A stretch of DNA of 64,000 nucleotides, from the NCBI RefSeq assembly GCF_009711265.1, contig NZ_WMII01000019.1, positions 1-64,000 on the forward strand, given 5' to 3'. This document shows, one piece after another, positions 17,519 to 27,082 of the stretch; position 1 is the first letter of the stretch, and each line of letters starts with the position of its first letter. The notes beneath the pieces were generated by a model. It was not told the origin of the DNA. It did no database searches and was given only the letters and a program-made list of their open reading frames with translations. This DNA is from Paracoccus shanxieyensis (GTDB lineage Bacteria > Pseudomonadota > Alphaproteobacteria > Rhodobacterales > Rhodobacteraceae). The position numbers and the translations under genes are program-made.

Positions 17519-20494
17519 GTGGCCCGGAGGACTCTTCTCAAGCCTCATGATCGACAAGAGCTTTTCGGCATTCCAACTGATGAAGACAGTCTGATCCGTC
17601 ATTATTCCCTGTCGTCGGCCGATCGGCTGGAAATCGAGGTTCGTCGTCGCGAGCATAACCGGCTCGGCTTTGCGCTGCAGCTCTGCCTGATGCGTTATCC
17701 CGGCCGTGCGCTTATCGCCAACGAAGCCCTTCCCATGCCGATGCTCAACCATGTTGCTGAGCAAGTCGGAGCCGATCCAGCGTCATTCGAATTGTATGCT
17801 CGCCGCGAAGAAACACGCATGAACCACGCCGCACGCCTGTTGGGCTATCTCGAAATGAGAAGCCCTACAGGCGAGGATCGACGCGCAGCGCTCCTGGCAG
17901 CTATCGACACAGCTTCAACGACAGACAAGGGAGCGATGATCGCAAATGCAATCATTGCCACGTATCGGGAGCGCCGGGTTCTGCTGCCGGCAGTGACCAT
18001 GATCGAGCGCATGGGGTTGGCAGCGCGCGCAATCGCCCGCCGCCGTGCCGAGGCCGCGCTGATCTCGGATCTCGATCCGGACAAGCTCGAAGCCCTCGAT
18101 GCCCTATTGGCTGTTGATCCTGCAATCGGGCAGACGCGCTTCCATTGGCTGCGTTCCGCTCCCGATGCTCCGGGAGCGGGGAATCTGGTCGGTTTGACGG
18201 AGCGTATCATGTTCCTGCGTTCGCTCGAGATCGATCCGCGCTTGCAGGCCCGCATCCCCTCCGGACGATGGGACCAGATGGTCCGGGAAGGTGATGCAGC
18301 ACCGGCCTGGCTCACCGGCGAATTTGGCGCCAGCCGCCGGCGTGCGACGATCGTGGTGCAGATCATCAAGCTTGGCCAGAAGCTCACCGACGATGCAATG
18401 ACCATGTTCATCAAACTGATGGGCCGGCTGTTCTCCCAGGCGAACAACCGGAAGAAGCAGCGTCACATGAGCGCCCGCATGGAAACGTCCAAGGCGCTGC
18501 GGCTGTTCCTCGATACGATCGTTGCCTTGCAGGCCGCCAATGATGCCGATGAAGATGCGATCGAGACGGTAAACCGGCAAGTCGGCTGGCATCGGCTGCT
18601 GCAGATCAAACCCGGCCTTGAGGCGATGGTGGAGAGCGCCAACGCTTCGCCGTTGGTGCTGGCGGCCGAGCAACATGGAAACATCCGCAAGTTCGCCGGC
18701 GCGTTCCTTCAGGCATTCACGTTCCGCTCGCGCCGCCGGCACGATCCGCTGCTTGCGGCGGTCGCGACCCTGAAAATGCTTTATGCGGAAGGGCGTCGTA
18801 TCCTACCGGATCGCGTTCCGGTCGGCCATCTGGGTGCGAACGAAAGAAAACTGGTCTTCGAGGATAGCAAGCCGGATCGGCGGCTTTATGAAATCGCCAC
18901 CTTCGCTCATCTACGGGACCGGCTGCATTCGCGCGATGTGTGGGTCGAGGGCAGCCGGTCATTCCGGCCGATAGACGAAGATCTCATGCCGAAGCCAACC
19001 TTTGTCGCCCTGAAGGACAAAGATCAGCTTGGCCTTGGTGTCCAGACCGACTGCGCTGCCTGGCTCGCGGACGTCCGGGAGATGATGGACGTCAACCTCA
19101 AACGGCTGGCCTGGCGAGCCCGTTTCGGCAAGCTCGATGGCGTCAGGATGGAAAACGGCACGCTGATCGTGACGCCGCTGACCGGCGATGTTCCCGCCGC
19201 GGCGGAAGTCATCAATACCGAAATCACGCAGATGTATCCTCTGGTCGAGGTGCCCGATCTTCTGCGGGAAGTGCATGAGTGGACGGGGTTTGCCGACCAG
19301 TTCACCCATGTCCGGACGGGAGATGCACCGCAGAACATCGCTGCCATGCTGGCCGGCGTGCTTGCCGATGGCACGAATCTCGGCCCGAAGCGCATGGCGG
19401 GGGCGTCGAAGGGGATCAGCGCCCACCAGATCGGCTGGATGCGCAGCTTCCATGCCCGCTCCGAAACCTATCGGGCCGCGCAGGCCTGCGTTACCGATGC
19501 CCATACGCGCCATCCGCATTCGCAGATCTGGGGCGACGGAACGACAGCCTCATCCGATGGGCAGTTCTTCCGCGCCAGTGACCGGGCCGCTAGGCGCAGC
19601 GATATCAACCTGCACTATGGCAGTGAGCCGGGCTCAAAATTCTATAGCGGGCTTTCCGACCAATACGGCTATTACAGCATCCTGCCGATCAGCCCGACCG
19701 AAAGCGAGGCCGTCTATGTGCTCGACGGCCTGTTCGACCATGACACGGTTCTGGAGATCGAGGAGCTGTTCACCGATACCGGCGGCGCCAGCGATCATGT
19801 TTTTGCGCTGTTCTGCCTGATCGGCAAGCGCTTCGCGCCGCGCCTTCGCAATATCAAGGACCGGAAACTGCACACCTTCGAGAAGGCCGATAGCTATCCG
19901 GCGCTGGCAAATCATATCGGCGTGCCGATCAACACCGCCCTCATCATGGAACATTGGGACGAACTCCTGCGCCTTGCCGCGTCGATCACGACGCGCACCG
20001 TCGCGCCGTCGGCGATCCTCAAGAAGTTCTCCGCGTCGTCGAAATCCAGCGATCTGGCCAAAGCGTTGCGTGAACTCGGCCGCATCGAGCGCACCCTGTT
20101 CATGATCGAGTGGTATTCCAGCCCGGCGCTACGCCGGCGTTGCCAAGCCGGGCTCAACAAGGGCGAGGCCGCTCACAAGCTCAAACGCGCCGTCTTTTTC
20201 CACGAGCGCGGCGAGATCCGTGATCGCTCCTTTGACAGTCAGGCATTCCGGGCTTCAGGCCTCAACCTGGTGGTCAGCGCTATCGTCCATTGGAACACCG
20301 TCTATCTCAGCCGGGCAACGGCTCATCTGCGCCAGCAAGGCCGAATTATCCCCGACGAGTTGCTGAAACACGTCTCGCCCCTCAGTTGGGAGCACATAAA
20401 TCTCACCGGCATCTATTCCTGGGACACCGAGCAGCAGATGTCCGAGGGCTTCAGGCCCCTGCGGCTTCCCGGAAAAATCCTTCGCGCAGCGTGA
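17519..20494 (+). CDS. tnpA: Tn3-family transposase (DDE)
   Basis: 991 residues, the full length expected for Tn3-family TnpA. Features include an N-terminal DUF4158-like region (RRREHNRLGFALQLCLMRYPGR) and the catalytic C-terminal half with HPHSQIWGDGTTASSDGQFF (~670), GYYSILPIS, VYVLDGLFDHD and RCQAGLNKGEAAHKLKRA. Start GTG 17519 is fixed by AAGGAG 8 bases upstream. It recognises the 38-bp repeats and performs replicative transposition. It is a different lineage from the partial TnpA at the right edge of the window. Confidence 0.95.
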   Translation: MARRTLLKPHDRQELFGIPTDEDSLIRHYSLSSADRLEIEVRRREHNRLGFALQLCLMRYPGRALIANEALPMPMLNHVAEQVGADPASFELYARREETRMNHAARLLGYLEMRSPTGEDRRAALLAAIDTASTTDKGAMIANAIIATYRERRVLLPAVTMIERMGLAARAIARRRAEAALISDLDPDKLEALDALLAVDPAIGQTRFHWLRSAPDAPGAGNLVGLTERIMFLRSLEIDPRLQARIPSGRWDQMVREGDAAPAWLTGEFGASRRRATIVVQIIKLGQKLTDDAMTMFIKLMGRLFSQANNRKKQRHMSARMETSKALRLFLDTIVALQAANDADEDAIETVNRQVGWHRLLQIKPGLEAMVESANASPLVLAAEQHGNIRKFAGAFLQAFTFRSRRRHDPLLAAVATLKMLYAEGRRILPDRVPVGHLGANERKLVFEDSKPDRRLYEIATFAHLRDRLHSRDVWVEGSRSFRPIDEDLMPKPTFVALKDKDQLGLGVQTDCAAWLADVREMMDVNLKRLAWRARFGKLDGVRMENGTLIVTPLTGDVPAAAEVINTEITQMYPLVEVPDLLREVHEWTGFADQFTHVRTGDAPQNIAAMLAGVLADGTNLGPKRMAGASKGISAHQIGWMRSFHARSETYRAAQACVTDAHTRHPHSQIWGDGTTASSDGQFFRASDRAARRSDINLHYGSEPGSKFYSGLSDQYGYYSILPISPTESEAVYVLDGLFDHDTVLEIEELFTDTGGASDHVFALFCLIGKRFAPRLRNIKDRKLHTFEKADSYPALANHIGVPINTALIMEHWDELLRLAASITTRTVAPSAILKKFSASSKSSDLAKALRELGRIERTLFMIEWYSSPALRRRCQAGLNKGEAAHKLKRAVFFHERGEIRDRSFDSQAFRASGLNLVVSAIVHWNTVYLSRATAHLRQQGRIIPDELLKHVSPLSWEHINLTGIYSWDTEQQMSEGFRPLRLPGKILRAA

Positions 20495-20514
20495 ATGTTC
20501 AGGGTTCGTTCGAG

Positions 20515-20552
20515 CTTAGCGCAGGATTTTGAACAGACCTTGTTCCGACCCC
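20515..20552 (-). repeat. Right 38-bp terminal inverted repeat of Tn3-family transposon
   Basis: Exact reverse complement of 13562-13599. The AAGTA duplication follows at 20553-20557. Confidence 0.95.
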
Positions 20553-20558
20553 AAGTAT

Positions 20559-20596
20559 GGGGCAATAATTGTTAGTGAGAAAGTTTTGATTGCCCC
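20559..20596 (+). terminator. Possible terminator of the transporter/PHP/transferase operon
   Basis: GGGGCAAT (20559-20566) pairs with ATTGCCCC (20589-20596) across 22 bases, followed by CCTT. With the transposon removed this hairpin lies just 3' of the hexapeptide transferase stop, the expected place for a terminator. The T tract is weak, so confidence is low. Confidence 0.35.
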
Positions 20597-20599
20597 CCT

Positions 20600-20958
20600 T
20601 CAAAAGAACGCCCTCGGGGCGCGCTCCGCCTTCAGCTTGGCGACCTCTTTCCGAAGCCTCTCGATCTCAAGCTGCTCCGGCTTCATCTGGCCTTTTCCAG
20701 GAAACGACTGGCTGGGATCGTCGCCGTATTCACGAACCCATTTGCACAACACATTCTCGTGGACATCAAGATCACGAGCAGCCTGCTCAACAGTGACCCC
20801 ACGTTCCCTGACAAGCTTCACAGCCTCAAGCTTATACTCGCGGCTGAATATTCGTCTTTGCATTCATGCTCTCCGGTTTCAGGAGGAATATCTTACCTCG
20901 ATGTCCATGAAACCGGCGGCAGGCCAAACCGCCACCTTATCATTATAGCGGCGGGTCA
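20600..20958 (-). pseudogene. IS3-family remnant: OrfA with one IS end
   Basis: On the minus strand, 20863-20600 encodes 87 residues of IS3 OrfA: a helix-turn-helix (REYKLEAVKLVRERGVTVEQAARDLDVHENVLCKWVRE) and the leucine-zipper region ending LKAER. The normal continuation into OrfB is absent, so the element is cut near 20605. Upstream, a TGACCCGCCGCT sequence at ~20958 may be the IS terminus. It separates the Tn3 right end from phnN of the first C-P lyase operon. Confidence 0.7.
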
Positions 20959-21000
20959 ATTTTTTAGTTGAAGCATGAGTTCGTCTTCAGTCATGCCCGC

Positions 21001-21040
21001 TCATGATCCGTTCAATGACACTGCAATGAACGGACCATGA
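21001..21040. repeat. Inverted repeat downstream of phnN1
   Basis: TCATGATCCGTTCA (21001-21014) pairs with 21027-21040 with a single mismatch around a 12-base loop. It lies about 40 bases past the phnN stop on the minus strand. It could be a factor-assisted terminator or mRNA-stabilising hairpin; no T tract follows. Confidence 0.4.
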
Positions 21041-21078
21041 CGTTTGTGTAAACTTACATTCCGCTTTAAGATTTTAAT

Positions 21079-21666
21079 TTAGGCAATTGTTTTAATGCTA
21101 ATTTCCTGCAGATGACGCAGGAAGGCATCTGTGGAAGCAGCGACTTCCCCTGAATTGTCTATTATGACGACATCGTCTGCACCGTCATCGAAGCTCACTT
21201 CGCGCTTAAGTCGCAAAGCGATTTCTTCTCGACTTTCACGTCCACGCGATGCAAGCCGCTCTGCAAGTACTTCCGGCCTAGCCGAAATGACGACCACGGA
21301 CCGTTCCGAATAAAGCCTGCGGATATCGCCAAGTACACGCCGCGAGACATTCGCAATCACCACGATACCGTCGGCGATTTCATCATCAAGCGATTTCGGC
21401 AATCCATAGCTCAGGCTATGCGCCTGCCAGTGCAGCGCGAAAGCACCCTCGCCTGCGGCTTTAGTAAATGCTGCTTCATCCAGACTGTCGTGATCTTCCG
21501 TGCCCGGCATTTGCGGACGCGTGATGATCCGGCGCACAAAATGAAACCGCGTGTCGCCCGCAAGAGCCACACGCGCTGCATCCATAATCGTGTCTTTGCC
21601 GGCCCCGCTGGGGCCGACAACGGCAACGAAACAGCCTTTCGGCGTATCGGATTGCATCTGCATCAA
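21079..21666 (-). CDS. phnN: Ribose 1,5-bisphosphate phosphokinase PhnN
   Basis: 195 residues. Walker A GPSGAGKDT (~18-26) and a guanylate-kinase-like fold: FVRRIITRPQMPGTEDHDSL (~43-62) and a RLxSRGRES lid (~136). PhnN phosphorylates ribose 1,5-bisphosphate, made downstream of C-P lyase, to PRPP, returning the sugar to nucleotide metabolism. It is the last gene of the first C-P lyase operon; its ATG overlaps the phnM stop. It is the only phnN in the window, so the second operon either depends on it or ends differently. Confidence 0.93.
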   Translation of the reverse strand: MMQMQSDTPKGCFVAVVGPSGAGKDTIMDAARVALAGDTRFHFVRRIITRPQMPGTEDHDSLDEAAFTKAAGEGAFALHWQAHSLSYGLPKSLDDEIADGIVVIANVSRRVLGDIRRLYSERSVVVISARPEVLAERLASRGRESREEIALRLKREVSFDDGADDVVIIDNSGEVAASTDAFLRHLQEISIKTIA

Positions 21667-22802
21667 AGCACCCGTTCGCCTTCGCGCCAGACAGTGCGCA
21701 CAACCGGAATTGCACCTTTCGGCCGCACGCGAACCAGATCGGCACGCTTTCCGATAGCGATTTCGCCGCGATCATCCATCGCCATGGCATCAGCCGGGTT
21801 CTTGGTTACGAGGCGGACAGCCTGTGGCAGCGCAATCGGACGCTCCCCCGAAGCAAGGCCGAAAGCCGACTGAATGAGGCTGAACGGAATGTAATCCGAG
21901 GACAGAATGTCGAGGCTGCCATTATCGACGAGATCGCGTGCAGCAATATTGCCGGAATGCGAGCCACCGCGCACAATATTGGGCGCGCCCATCAGAATGG
22001 AAAGGCCTGCACCTTTTGAGGCACTGGCTGCTTCCATCGTGGTCGGAAACTCGGCGATCCGCACACCATGGTCGAGTGATTCATCGACATGCGCGCTGGT
22101 CGCATCATCATGGCTGGCCAGCACGATGCTGCGCGCTGCTGCCAGTTCGGCAATGGCACGACGATGTTTGGCCGAATAGGCGTCCGAATCCGCCATACGC
22201 TTCTCACAATGCACCCGGAACTCCTCATCCGTGAGCTTCATCTTGCGCATGTAATAAGTGCGATACGTATTAAGATCAACGAATTGACGCTGTCCCGGTG
22301 CATGATCCATCAGCGAAGCGAGTTTAACGCGGTCATCGGCTGCGAAAAGCTCGAATGTTTCAAGGCAATCTGCTGAGGAAACTTCGCAACGCAGATGCAG
22401 AAAGTGGTCTGCACGTAGACGATTTTCGCGAACACCGCTGTCGATGGCGTCCGCAAGCATCCGCATATCCTTGCCCACGAAGTCACGGTCATAATCAGAA
22501 CCAACGCGCATCGCATCGAAAACTGTCGTGATGCCCGATGCTGCAACCTGCGCATCATGCGCCTGAACCGCTGCATCGACATTCCAGCGCACCTTTGGAC
22601 GCGGCGCGTAATGGCTTTCCAGCTGATCGGTATGCAGCTCGATGAGGCCCGGAATAACATAATCGCCATCCATGTCATCGCCGCCGTTGGTATTGCCCTG
22701 ATCAATGGCGGCAATTTTGCCATCACGGATCAGGATAGAACCGGAAACGATCTCATCAGCAAGCACGATCTGCGCATTTTTCAGAACGGTTTCATTAGCC
22801 AT
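21663..22802 (-). CDS. phnM: Alpha-D-ribose 1-methylphosphonate 5-triphosphate diphosphatase PhnM, copy 1
   Basis: 379 residues of the amidohydrolase superfamily. Motifs: [19 protein letters not shown] near residues 52-70 (metal-binding H-T-D), [12 protein letters not shown] (~163), [13 protein letters not shown] (~227) and [10 protein letters not shown] (~305), ending with the [17 protein letters not shown] barrel-closing segment. It removes pyrophosphate from the triphosphate formed by PhnGHL. It overlaps the transferase gene before it and phnN after it. Of the three PhnM proteins here it is the closest in motif pattern to characterised PhnM. Confidence 0.93.
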   Translation of the reverse strand: MANETVLKNAQIVLADEIVSGSILIRDGKIAAIDQGNTNGGDDMDGDYVIPGLIELHTDQLESHYAPRPKVRWNVDAAVQAHDAQVAASGITTVFDAMRVGSDYDRDFVGKDMRMLADAIDSGVRENRLRADHFLHLRCEVSSADCLETFELFAADDRVKLASLMDHAPGQRQFVDLNTYRTYYMRKMKLTDEEFRVHCEKRMADSDAYSAKHRRAIAELAAARSIVLASHDDATSAHVDESLDHGVRIAEFPTTMEAASASKGAGLSILMGAPNIVRGGSHSGNIAARDLVDNGSLDILSSDYIPFSLIQSAFGLASGERPIALPQAVRLVTKNPADAMAMDDRGEIAIGKRADLVRVRPKGAIPVVRTVWREGERVL

Positions 22803-23451
22803 TGGATAGCTCTTTCATGACCGCATTCGCATTGGCGGCCGTTTCATATTTCGAGAGGAATGCTTCGATATCGAGCGCGCGGAAATCATCGAGCGCCTGG
22901 CGCAGACGATCATGGCTCCAGTCCCACCAGGCCAGTCGATCCAGACGATTGCCGATCGCAGCGTCGAAGCGTTCGCGAATGAGACGCGCCGGAACCCCAC
23001 CAACAATTGTATAGGGCGCCACGTCCCTGCTCACGACAGCTCCGGCACCGACAACCGCACCGTTGCCAACCGTCACACCCGGCAAGATGGTGGAGCCATG
23101 GCCGAGCCATGTGTCGTGACCGATTTTCACGGCATTGCCGCGACGCCAATCAAAGAACTCCGTCTCATCCTTTTCTTCCGGCCAGTAATCACCGGCGCGA
23201 TAGGTGAAATGATGCAACGTCGGACGCCATGTCGGATGATTGGTGGCGTTGATACGCACATGGCTGGCGATATTGGAAAACTTACCGATCTCAGCACACC
23301 AGATTTCGCAATCGATACCGAGATAGGAATAGTCGTCCAGCACAGTCTCCGAAACACGGCTGCGCGCGCCGATCTCGGTATATCGACCGAGCTTGCTACC
23401 GTTTACTTCAGCCGTTTCGTGAACCAGTGGTTCTACTGAGAGCTTGGTCAT
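22795..23451 (-). CDS. Phosphonate-cluster hexapeptide acyltransferase, copy 2
   Basis: 218 residues with hexapeptide-repeat beta-helix signatures: [51 protein letters not shown] in the middle (~118-168) and [14 protein letters not shown] toward the end. It belongs to the same phosphonate-linked subfamily as the copies at 12886 and 56003. It overlaps phnL by four bases and phnM by eight, so it is made with the C-P lyase proteins. Its acyl acceptor is unknown; aminophosphonates are a reasonable guess. Confidence 0.85.
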   Translation of the reverse strand: MTKLSVEPLVHETAEVNGSKLGRYTEIGARSRVSETVLDDYSYLGIDCEIWCAEIGKFSNIASHVRINATNHPTWRPTLHHFTYRAGDYWPEEKDETEFFDWRRGNAVKIGHDTWLGHGSTILPGVTVGNGAVVGAGAVVSRDVAPYTIVGGVPARLIRERFDAAIGNRLDRLAWWDWSHDRLRQALDDFRALDIEAFLSKYETAANANAVMKELSNG

Positions 23452-24167
23452 GCTGCTGCCTTCGGCGAGAAAGCGGTTACGTCGATAATGCGATCAGCAA
23501 CCTGTTCACGCACATCTTCATCGTGGAAAATGCCAAGCATTGCGACGCCTTGCGCCTTCTTGGCCTTGATGAGATCAACAACGACTGCCCTGTTTTTGGC
23601 ATCGAGCGAAGCTGTCGGCTCATCAAGCAGCAACACCGGATGATCCGTGATGAAACCGCGCGCAATATTCACGCGCTGCTGCTCACCGCCGGAGAAGGTT
23701 GCAGGTGGCAATGCCCAGAGCCGTTCCGGCAGGTTGAGCTGCGCGAGCAATTCGCTTGCACGATTGCGAGCAGCATCGCGATCAACACCACGAGCCACCA
23801 ATGGCTCCGCAACGACATCGATTGCCGCCACGCGTGGCAATGTGCGCAGGAACTGGCTGACATAACCAATCGTATCACGCCGAACAGCCAGCACTTCGCG
23901 CGGATCGGCTGTTGCCAGATCCACCATACGGTCTTCGTGACGAATGAGGATTGAACCTGCATTCACGGCGTAATTGCCATAGACCATCTTGAGAATGGAG
24001 CTTTTACCAGCACCGGAAGGTCCGCCTAGCACGGCGCATTCGCCTGCTTCCAGATTGAAGTCCACGCCACTTACGACTGGCAACTGAATGCCACCCTGCA
24101 AATGCATCGTGAAAGTCTTCGCCAGACCCGACACGGCCAACGGAGAGGATGTTCTAACTTGTGTCAT
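23448..24167 (-). CDS. phnL: C-P lyase ABC-type ATPase PhnL, copy 1
   Basis: 239 residues. Walker [13 protein letters not shown] (~53), signature [15 protein letters not shown] (~160), Walker [12 protein letters not shown] (~182), plus an H-loop FHDEDV. No membrane partner exists: PhnL works with PhnG, PhnH and PhnI in forming ribose 1-phosphonate 5-triphosphate. A 67-base AT-rich gap separates it from phnK, the only sizeable gap in this operon. It overlaps the transferase gene downstream. Confidence 0.93.
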   Translation of the reverse strand: MTQVRTSSPLAVSGLAKTFTMHLQGGIQLPVVSGVDFNLEAGECAVLGGPSGAGKSSILKMVYGNYAVNAGSILIRHEDRMVDLATADPREVLAVRRDTIGYVSQFLRTLPRVAAIDVVAEPLVARGVDRDAARNRASELLAQLNLPERLWALPPATFSGGEQQRVNIARGFITDHPVLLLDEPTASLDAKNRAVVVDLIKAKKAQGVAMLGIFHDEDVREQVADRIIDVTAFSPKAAA

Positions 24168-24234
24168 TTCTCACCTCACGCATGAAGTTTCGCTAATTTA
24201 CGAACAACACGCTGCAAACATCTGTTTTAATTTA

Positions 24235-25023
24235 CTAAACCTGCAGAATAGACGACACGAGCAGCTGCGTGTAAGGCGCTTGCGGGTCATCCAGAACGCG
24301 GTCTGTCAGGCCCTGTTCGACAATATGGCCGTCTTTCATGACCATGATGCGATGGGACAGAAGACGCGCCACTGCGAGGTCGTGGGTCACGATGACAACC
24401 GAAAGGCCGAGATCGCTCACCAGACCGCGCAGCAGGTCGAGAAGGCGTGCCTGCACGGACACGTCGAGACCGCCAGTCGGTTCATCCATGAAAACAAGAC
24501 GCGGCGCTGTGACGAGATTGCGCGCAATCTGCAGACGCTGACGCATGCCGCCGGAGAAAGCGCCGGGCTGGTCGTCGATGCGGTCGGCAGCGATTTCGAC
24601 ACGTCCGAGCCATTCAGTTGCCGTGTTGCGAATATTGCCATAATGGCGCTCGCCAACAGCCATAAGCCGTTCACCGACATTGGCACCTGCCGAAACGGTC
24701 ATGCGCAGACCATCCGAAGGATTCTGATGCACGAAGCCCCAGTCGGTACGCATCAGAAAGCGGCGTTCAGCCTCTCCGATCTTGTAAAGATCGCGGAACT
24801 CGCCATCACGCATTCGATATTCCACGCTGCCCGATGTCGGTTCCAGACGTGTCGCCAGACAGTTGAGCAAAGTCGTCTTGCCCGAACCCGATTCACCGAC
24901 GATGGCCAGCACTTCGCCCGGCCACAGCGAGAAATCGATATCCGCGCAACCGCGACGACTGCCATAAAACTTCGAGAGATTGCTGACTTTCAGCAGAGGT
25001 TCGACGCTCATTTCAATACTCAT
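24235..25023 (-). CDS. phnK: C-P lyase ABC-type ATPase PhnK, copy 1
   Basis: 262 residues. Walker A GESGSGKTTLL (~43), signature FSGGMRQRLQIARNL (~158), Walker B VFMDEPTGGLD (~181) and H-loop VTHDLAVARLL. PhnK docks on PhnJ in the E. coli C-P lyase core and its ATPase activity is needed for catalysis. The ATG overlaps the phnJ stop by four bases. The sequence is of standard length and close in style to Brucella/Ochrobactrum homologues. Confidence 0.93.
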   Translation of the reverse strand: MSIEMSVEPLLKVSNLSKFYGSRRGCADIDFSLWPGEVLAIVGESGSGKTTLLNCLATRLEPTSGSVEYRMRDGEFRDLYKIGEAERRFLMRTDWGFVHQNPSDGLRMTVSAGANVGERLMAVGERHYGNIRNTATEWLGRVEIAADRIDDQPGAFSGGMRQRLQIARNLVTAPRLVFMDEPTGGLDVSVQARLLDLLRGLVSDLGLSVVIVTHDLAVARLLSHRIMVMKDGHIVEQGLTDRVLDDPQAPYTQLLVSSILQV

Positions 25024-25913
25024 TTCAGGGCTCCTTTGGCTGCGGCCTCATTGTTCGCTGCCAGATGACCAAAGTGGCCATTCGCCTGACGATCTTCACA
25101 ATAATCGGTGTCGGAGCAGACAAACATCGAGCCGCCACGGTCATCGAGCACGACTTCGTCCAGATAGACGCCGCGTGCGCCACACAATGCGCAAGGCTGT
25201 TTGAATTTCTGCACTTCAAATGGATGATCCTCGAAATCGAGGCTCACGACATCCGTATAAGGCGGTACGGCATAGATGCGCTTTTCACGACCGGCACCAA
25301 ACAGCTGCAAAGCTGGCGACATATGCATCTTTGGATTGTCGAACTTGGGCGTCGGCGACGGTGCCATGACATAGCGCCCTTCGATCATCACCGGATAATC
25401 ATAGGTCTTGGCGATATGGCCATGGCGCGCGATATCCTCGTAAAGCTTCACATGCATGAGGCCATATTCGGCAAGCGCGTGCATCTTGCGCGTTTCGGTT
25501 TCACGCGGTTCCAGAAAACGCAGCGGCTCAGGAATTGGCACCTGATAGACAATCACCTGCCCTTCAGTCAGCGGATATTCCGGAATGCGGTGACGTGTCT
25601 GGATGATAGTCGCCTCACCCGTATGGGTGGTCACGGCAACATCAGCGGTTTTCTGGAAGAATGCCCGGATGGAAACGGCATTGGTCGTATCATCAGCGCC
25701 CTGATCGATAACTTTGAGCACATCATCCTGACCGAGAATTGCCGCCGTCACCTGCACGCCGCCTGTGCCCCAGCCATAAGGCATCGGCATTTCACGGCTT
25801 GCGAACGGAACCTGATAGCCCGGAATAGCAATGGCTTTCAGGATAGCACGACGGATCATCCGCTTTGTCTGCTCGTCCAGATAGGCGAAATTGTAATTGG
25901 CTAGATCGCTCAT
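25020..25913 (-). CDS. phnJ: C-P lyase radical-SAM subunit PhnJ, copy 1 (canonical)
   Basis: 297 residues. It catalyses homolytic cleavage of the carbon-phosphorus bond of ribose 1-phosphonate 5-phosphate, releasing the alkane and a cyclic ribose phosphate. All key features are present: the IPGYQVPF segment carrying the glycyl-radical glycine (~31), GYGWGTGG-like loop, TRHRIPE, the CALCG...FVC motif with CX2CX21C spacing (~239-264) and the catalytic cysteine in SDTDYC (~270). It overlaps phnI upstream and phnK downstream. It contrasts sharply with the second PhnJ at 46274, which lacks these cysteines. Confidence 0.96.
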   Translation of the reverse strand: MSDLANYNFAYLDEQTKRMIRRAILKAIAIPGYQVPFASREMPMPYGWGTGGVQVTAAILGQDDVLKVIDQGADDTTNAVSIRAFFQKTADVAVTTHTGEATIIQTRHRIPEYPLTEGQVIVYQVPIPEPLRFLEPRETETRKMHALAEYGLMHVKLYEDIARHGHIAKTYDYPVMIEGRYVMAPSPTPKFDNPKMHMSPALQLFGAGREKRIYAVPPYTDVVSLDFEDHPFEVQKFKQPCALCGARGVYLDEVVLDDRGGSMFVCSDTDYCEDRQANGHFGHLAANNEAAAKGALK

Positions 25914-27079
25914 TCTGCTGCTTCCTTGCCTGCGGCAATATTGGCTGCTGCTTCCTTGCCTGTGCCGATATTGGCTGCTGCTTCGGTTGCCAAAACTTCA
26001 GTCTCGTTGTTCGCTTGTTCATATTCCGCACGCATACGGCGGATGAGATCAAGCTCGGCCTGAAAGTCCACGTAATGGGGCAATTTCAGATGCTCGACGA
26101 AGCCCGTCGACTGCACATTATCGGAATGGGAGATGACAAATTCTTCGTCCTGCGCGGGTGCTGTCACATCCGCATCGAATTCGCGGACACGCAGCGCCCG
26201 GTCGCAAAGCGACATCGACATGGCTTTGCGCTCGCTTTGTCCGAACACCAGACCGTAGCCACGGGTGAACTGTGGTGCCTGCTTGGACGAGCCTTTGAAC
26301 TGGCTCACCATCTGGCATTCGGTCAGCTGAACACGGCCAAGCGAAACGGAAAAGCCGAGCTCAGGCACATCAAACTCAACCTCCACCTCGCCAATGCGGA
26401 TTTCACCGACAAATGGATGCGTGTTGCCATAACCGCGTTGCGTGGAATAACCCAGAGCCAGCAGGAAGCCTTCATCACCGCGCGCCAAAGCCTGCAAGCG
26501 CAGATCACGCGGCATCGGGAACGTCCAAGGTTCGCGGGTAAGATCGCCCGGCTCATGCCCCTCCGGCATCGCACCGTCTTCTTCGATCATGCCGTTGACA
26601 CCGAGAATATCGGTCACGCGTGGCGTTTCTTCAGGCTCAATCGCACGCACTTCCGGCTCGGGAACACTGACATCACCCGCCAGTTCCGGATCAAGCAGAC
26701 GATGCGTGTAGTCAAATGTCGGCCCCAACAACTGCCCACCGGGCAGATCTTTATAGGTGGCCGAAATGCGGCGTTCGATCAGCATATTCGCGGTCTCAAG
26801 GGGTAGCGAATAGCCAAAACGCGGCAGGGTTGTGCGGTAGGCACGAACCAGAAAGATTGCCTCAATCAGATCGCCCCGCGACTGGCGCACGGCAAGTGCT
26901 GCGAGCTCTCGGTCATAAAGCGAACCTTCGGCCATGACGCGATCAACGGCGAGACCCAGCTGTTCGGCAATCTGGTCAAGACGTAACGCTGGAACCGAGC
27001 GGTCGCCACGACGGCGATCATCAAGCAGACGGTGGGCATTGCGGATGGCGGTTTCACCGCCCTTTACTGCAACATACAT
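25910..27079 (-). CDS. phnI: C-P lyase nucleosidase subunit PhnI, copy 1
   Basis: 389 residues, slightly longer than the family norm. Core motifs include DRVMAEGSLYDRELAALA, ERRISATYKDLPGGQLLGPTFDYTHRLL, LTREPWTFP and the metal-site segment HLKLPHYVDFQ (~340) with His pairs five apart. PhnI displaces adenine from ATP to attach phosphonate to ribose together with PhnG, PhnH and PhnL. The C-terminus carries an alanine-rich tandem duplication (an 11-residue unit around GKEAAANI, bases 25910-25990), absent from the second PhnI. It is three bases from phnH and overlaps phnJ. Confidence 0.95.
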   Translation of the reverse strand: MYVAVKGGETAIRNAHRLLDDRRRGDRSVPALRLDQIAEQLGLAVDRVMAEGSLYDRELAALAVRQSRGDLIEAIFLVRAYRTTLPRFGYSLPLETANMLIERRISATYKDLPGGQLLGPTFDYTHRLLDPELAGDVSVPEPEVRAIEPEETPRVTDILGVNGMIEEDGAMPEGHEPGDLTREPWTFPMPRDLRLQALARGDEGFLLALGYSTQRGYGNTHPFVGEIRIGEVEVEFDVPELGFSVSLGRVQLTECQMVSQFKGSSKQAPQFTRGYGLVFGQSERKAMSMSLCDRALRVREFDADVTAPAQDEEFVISHSDNVQSTGFVEHLKLPHYVDFQAELDLIRRMRAEYEQANNETEVLATEAAANIGTGKEAAANIAAGKEAAE

Positions 27080-27082
27080 GGA

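Larger units (their letters stand above)
13562..20552. mobile_element. Complete Tn3-family transposon
   Basis: 6,991 bases bounded by identical 38-bp inverted repeats (13562-13599 and 20515-20552), starting GGGG and ending GCGCTAAG internally, and flanked by a perfect 5-bp target duplication AAGTA (13557-13561 and 20553-20557). It carries a Tn3-type transposase and a divergent serine resolvase gene with a res region between them. It has no cargo of its own; the only passenger DNA is an IS66 element inserted in tnpR. Removing it rejoins the hexapeptide transferase operon to its downstream hairpin. Confidence 0.95.

Noticed and set aside
24088..25068. 326-codon plus-strand frame opposite phnK and phnL
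   Set aside because: It lies antisense to two clearly functional, motif-bearing genes and shows no family features.
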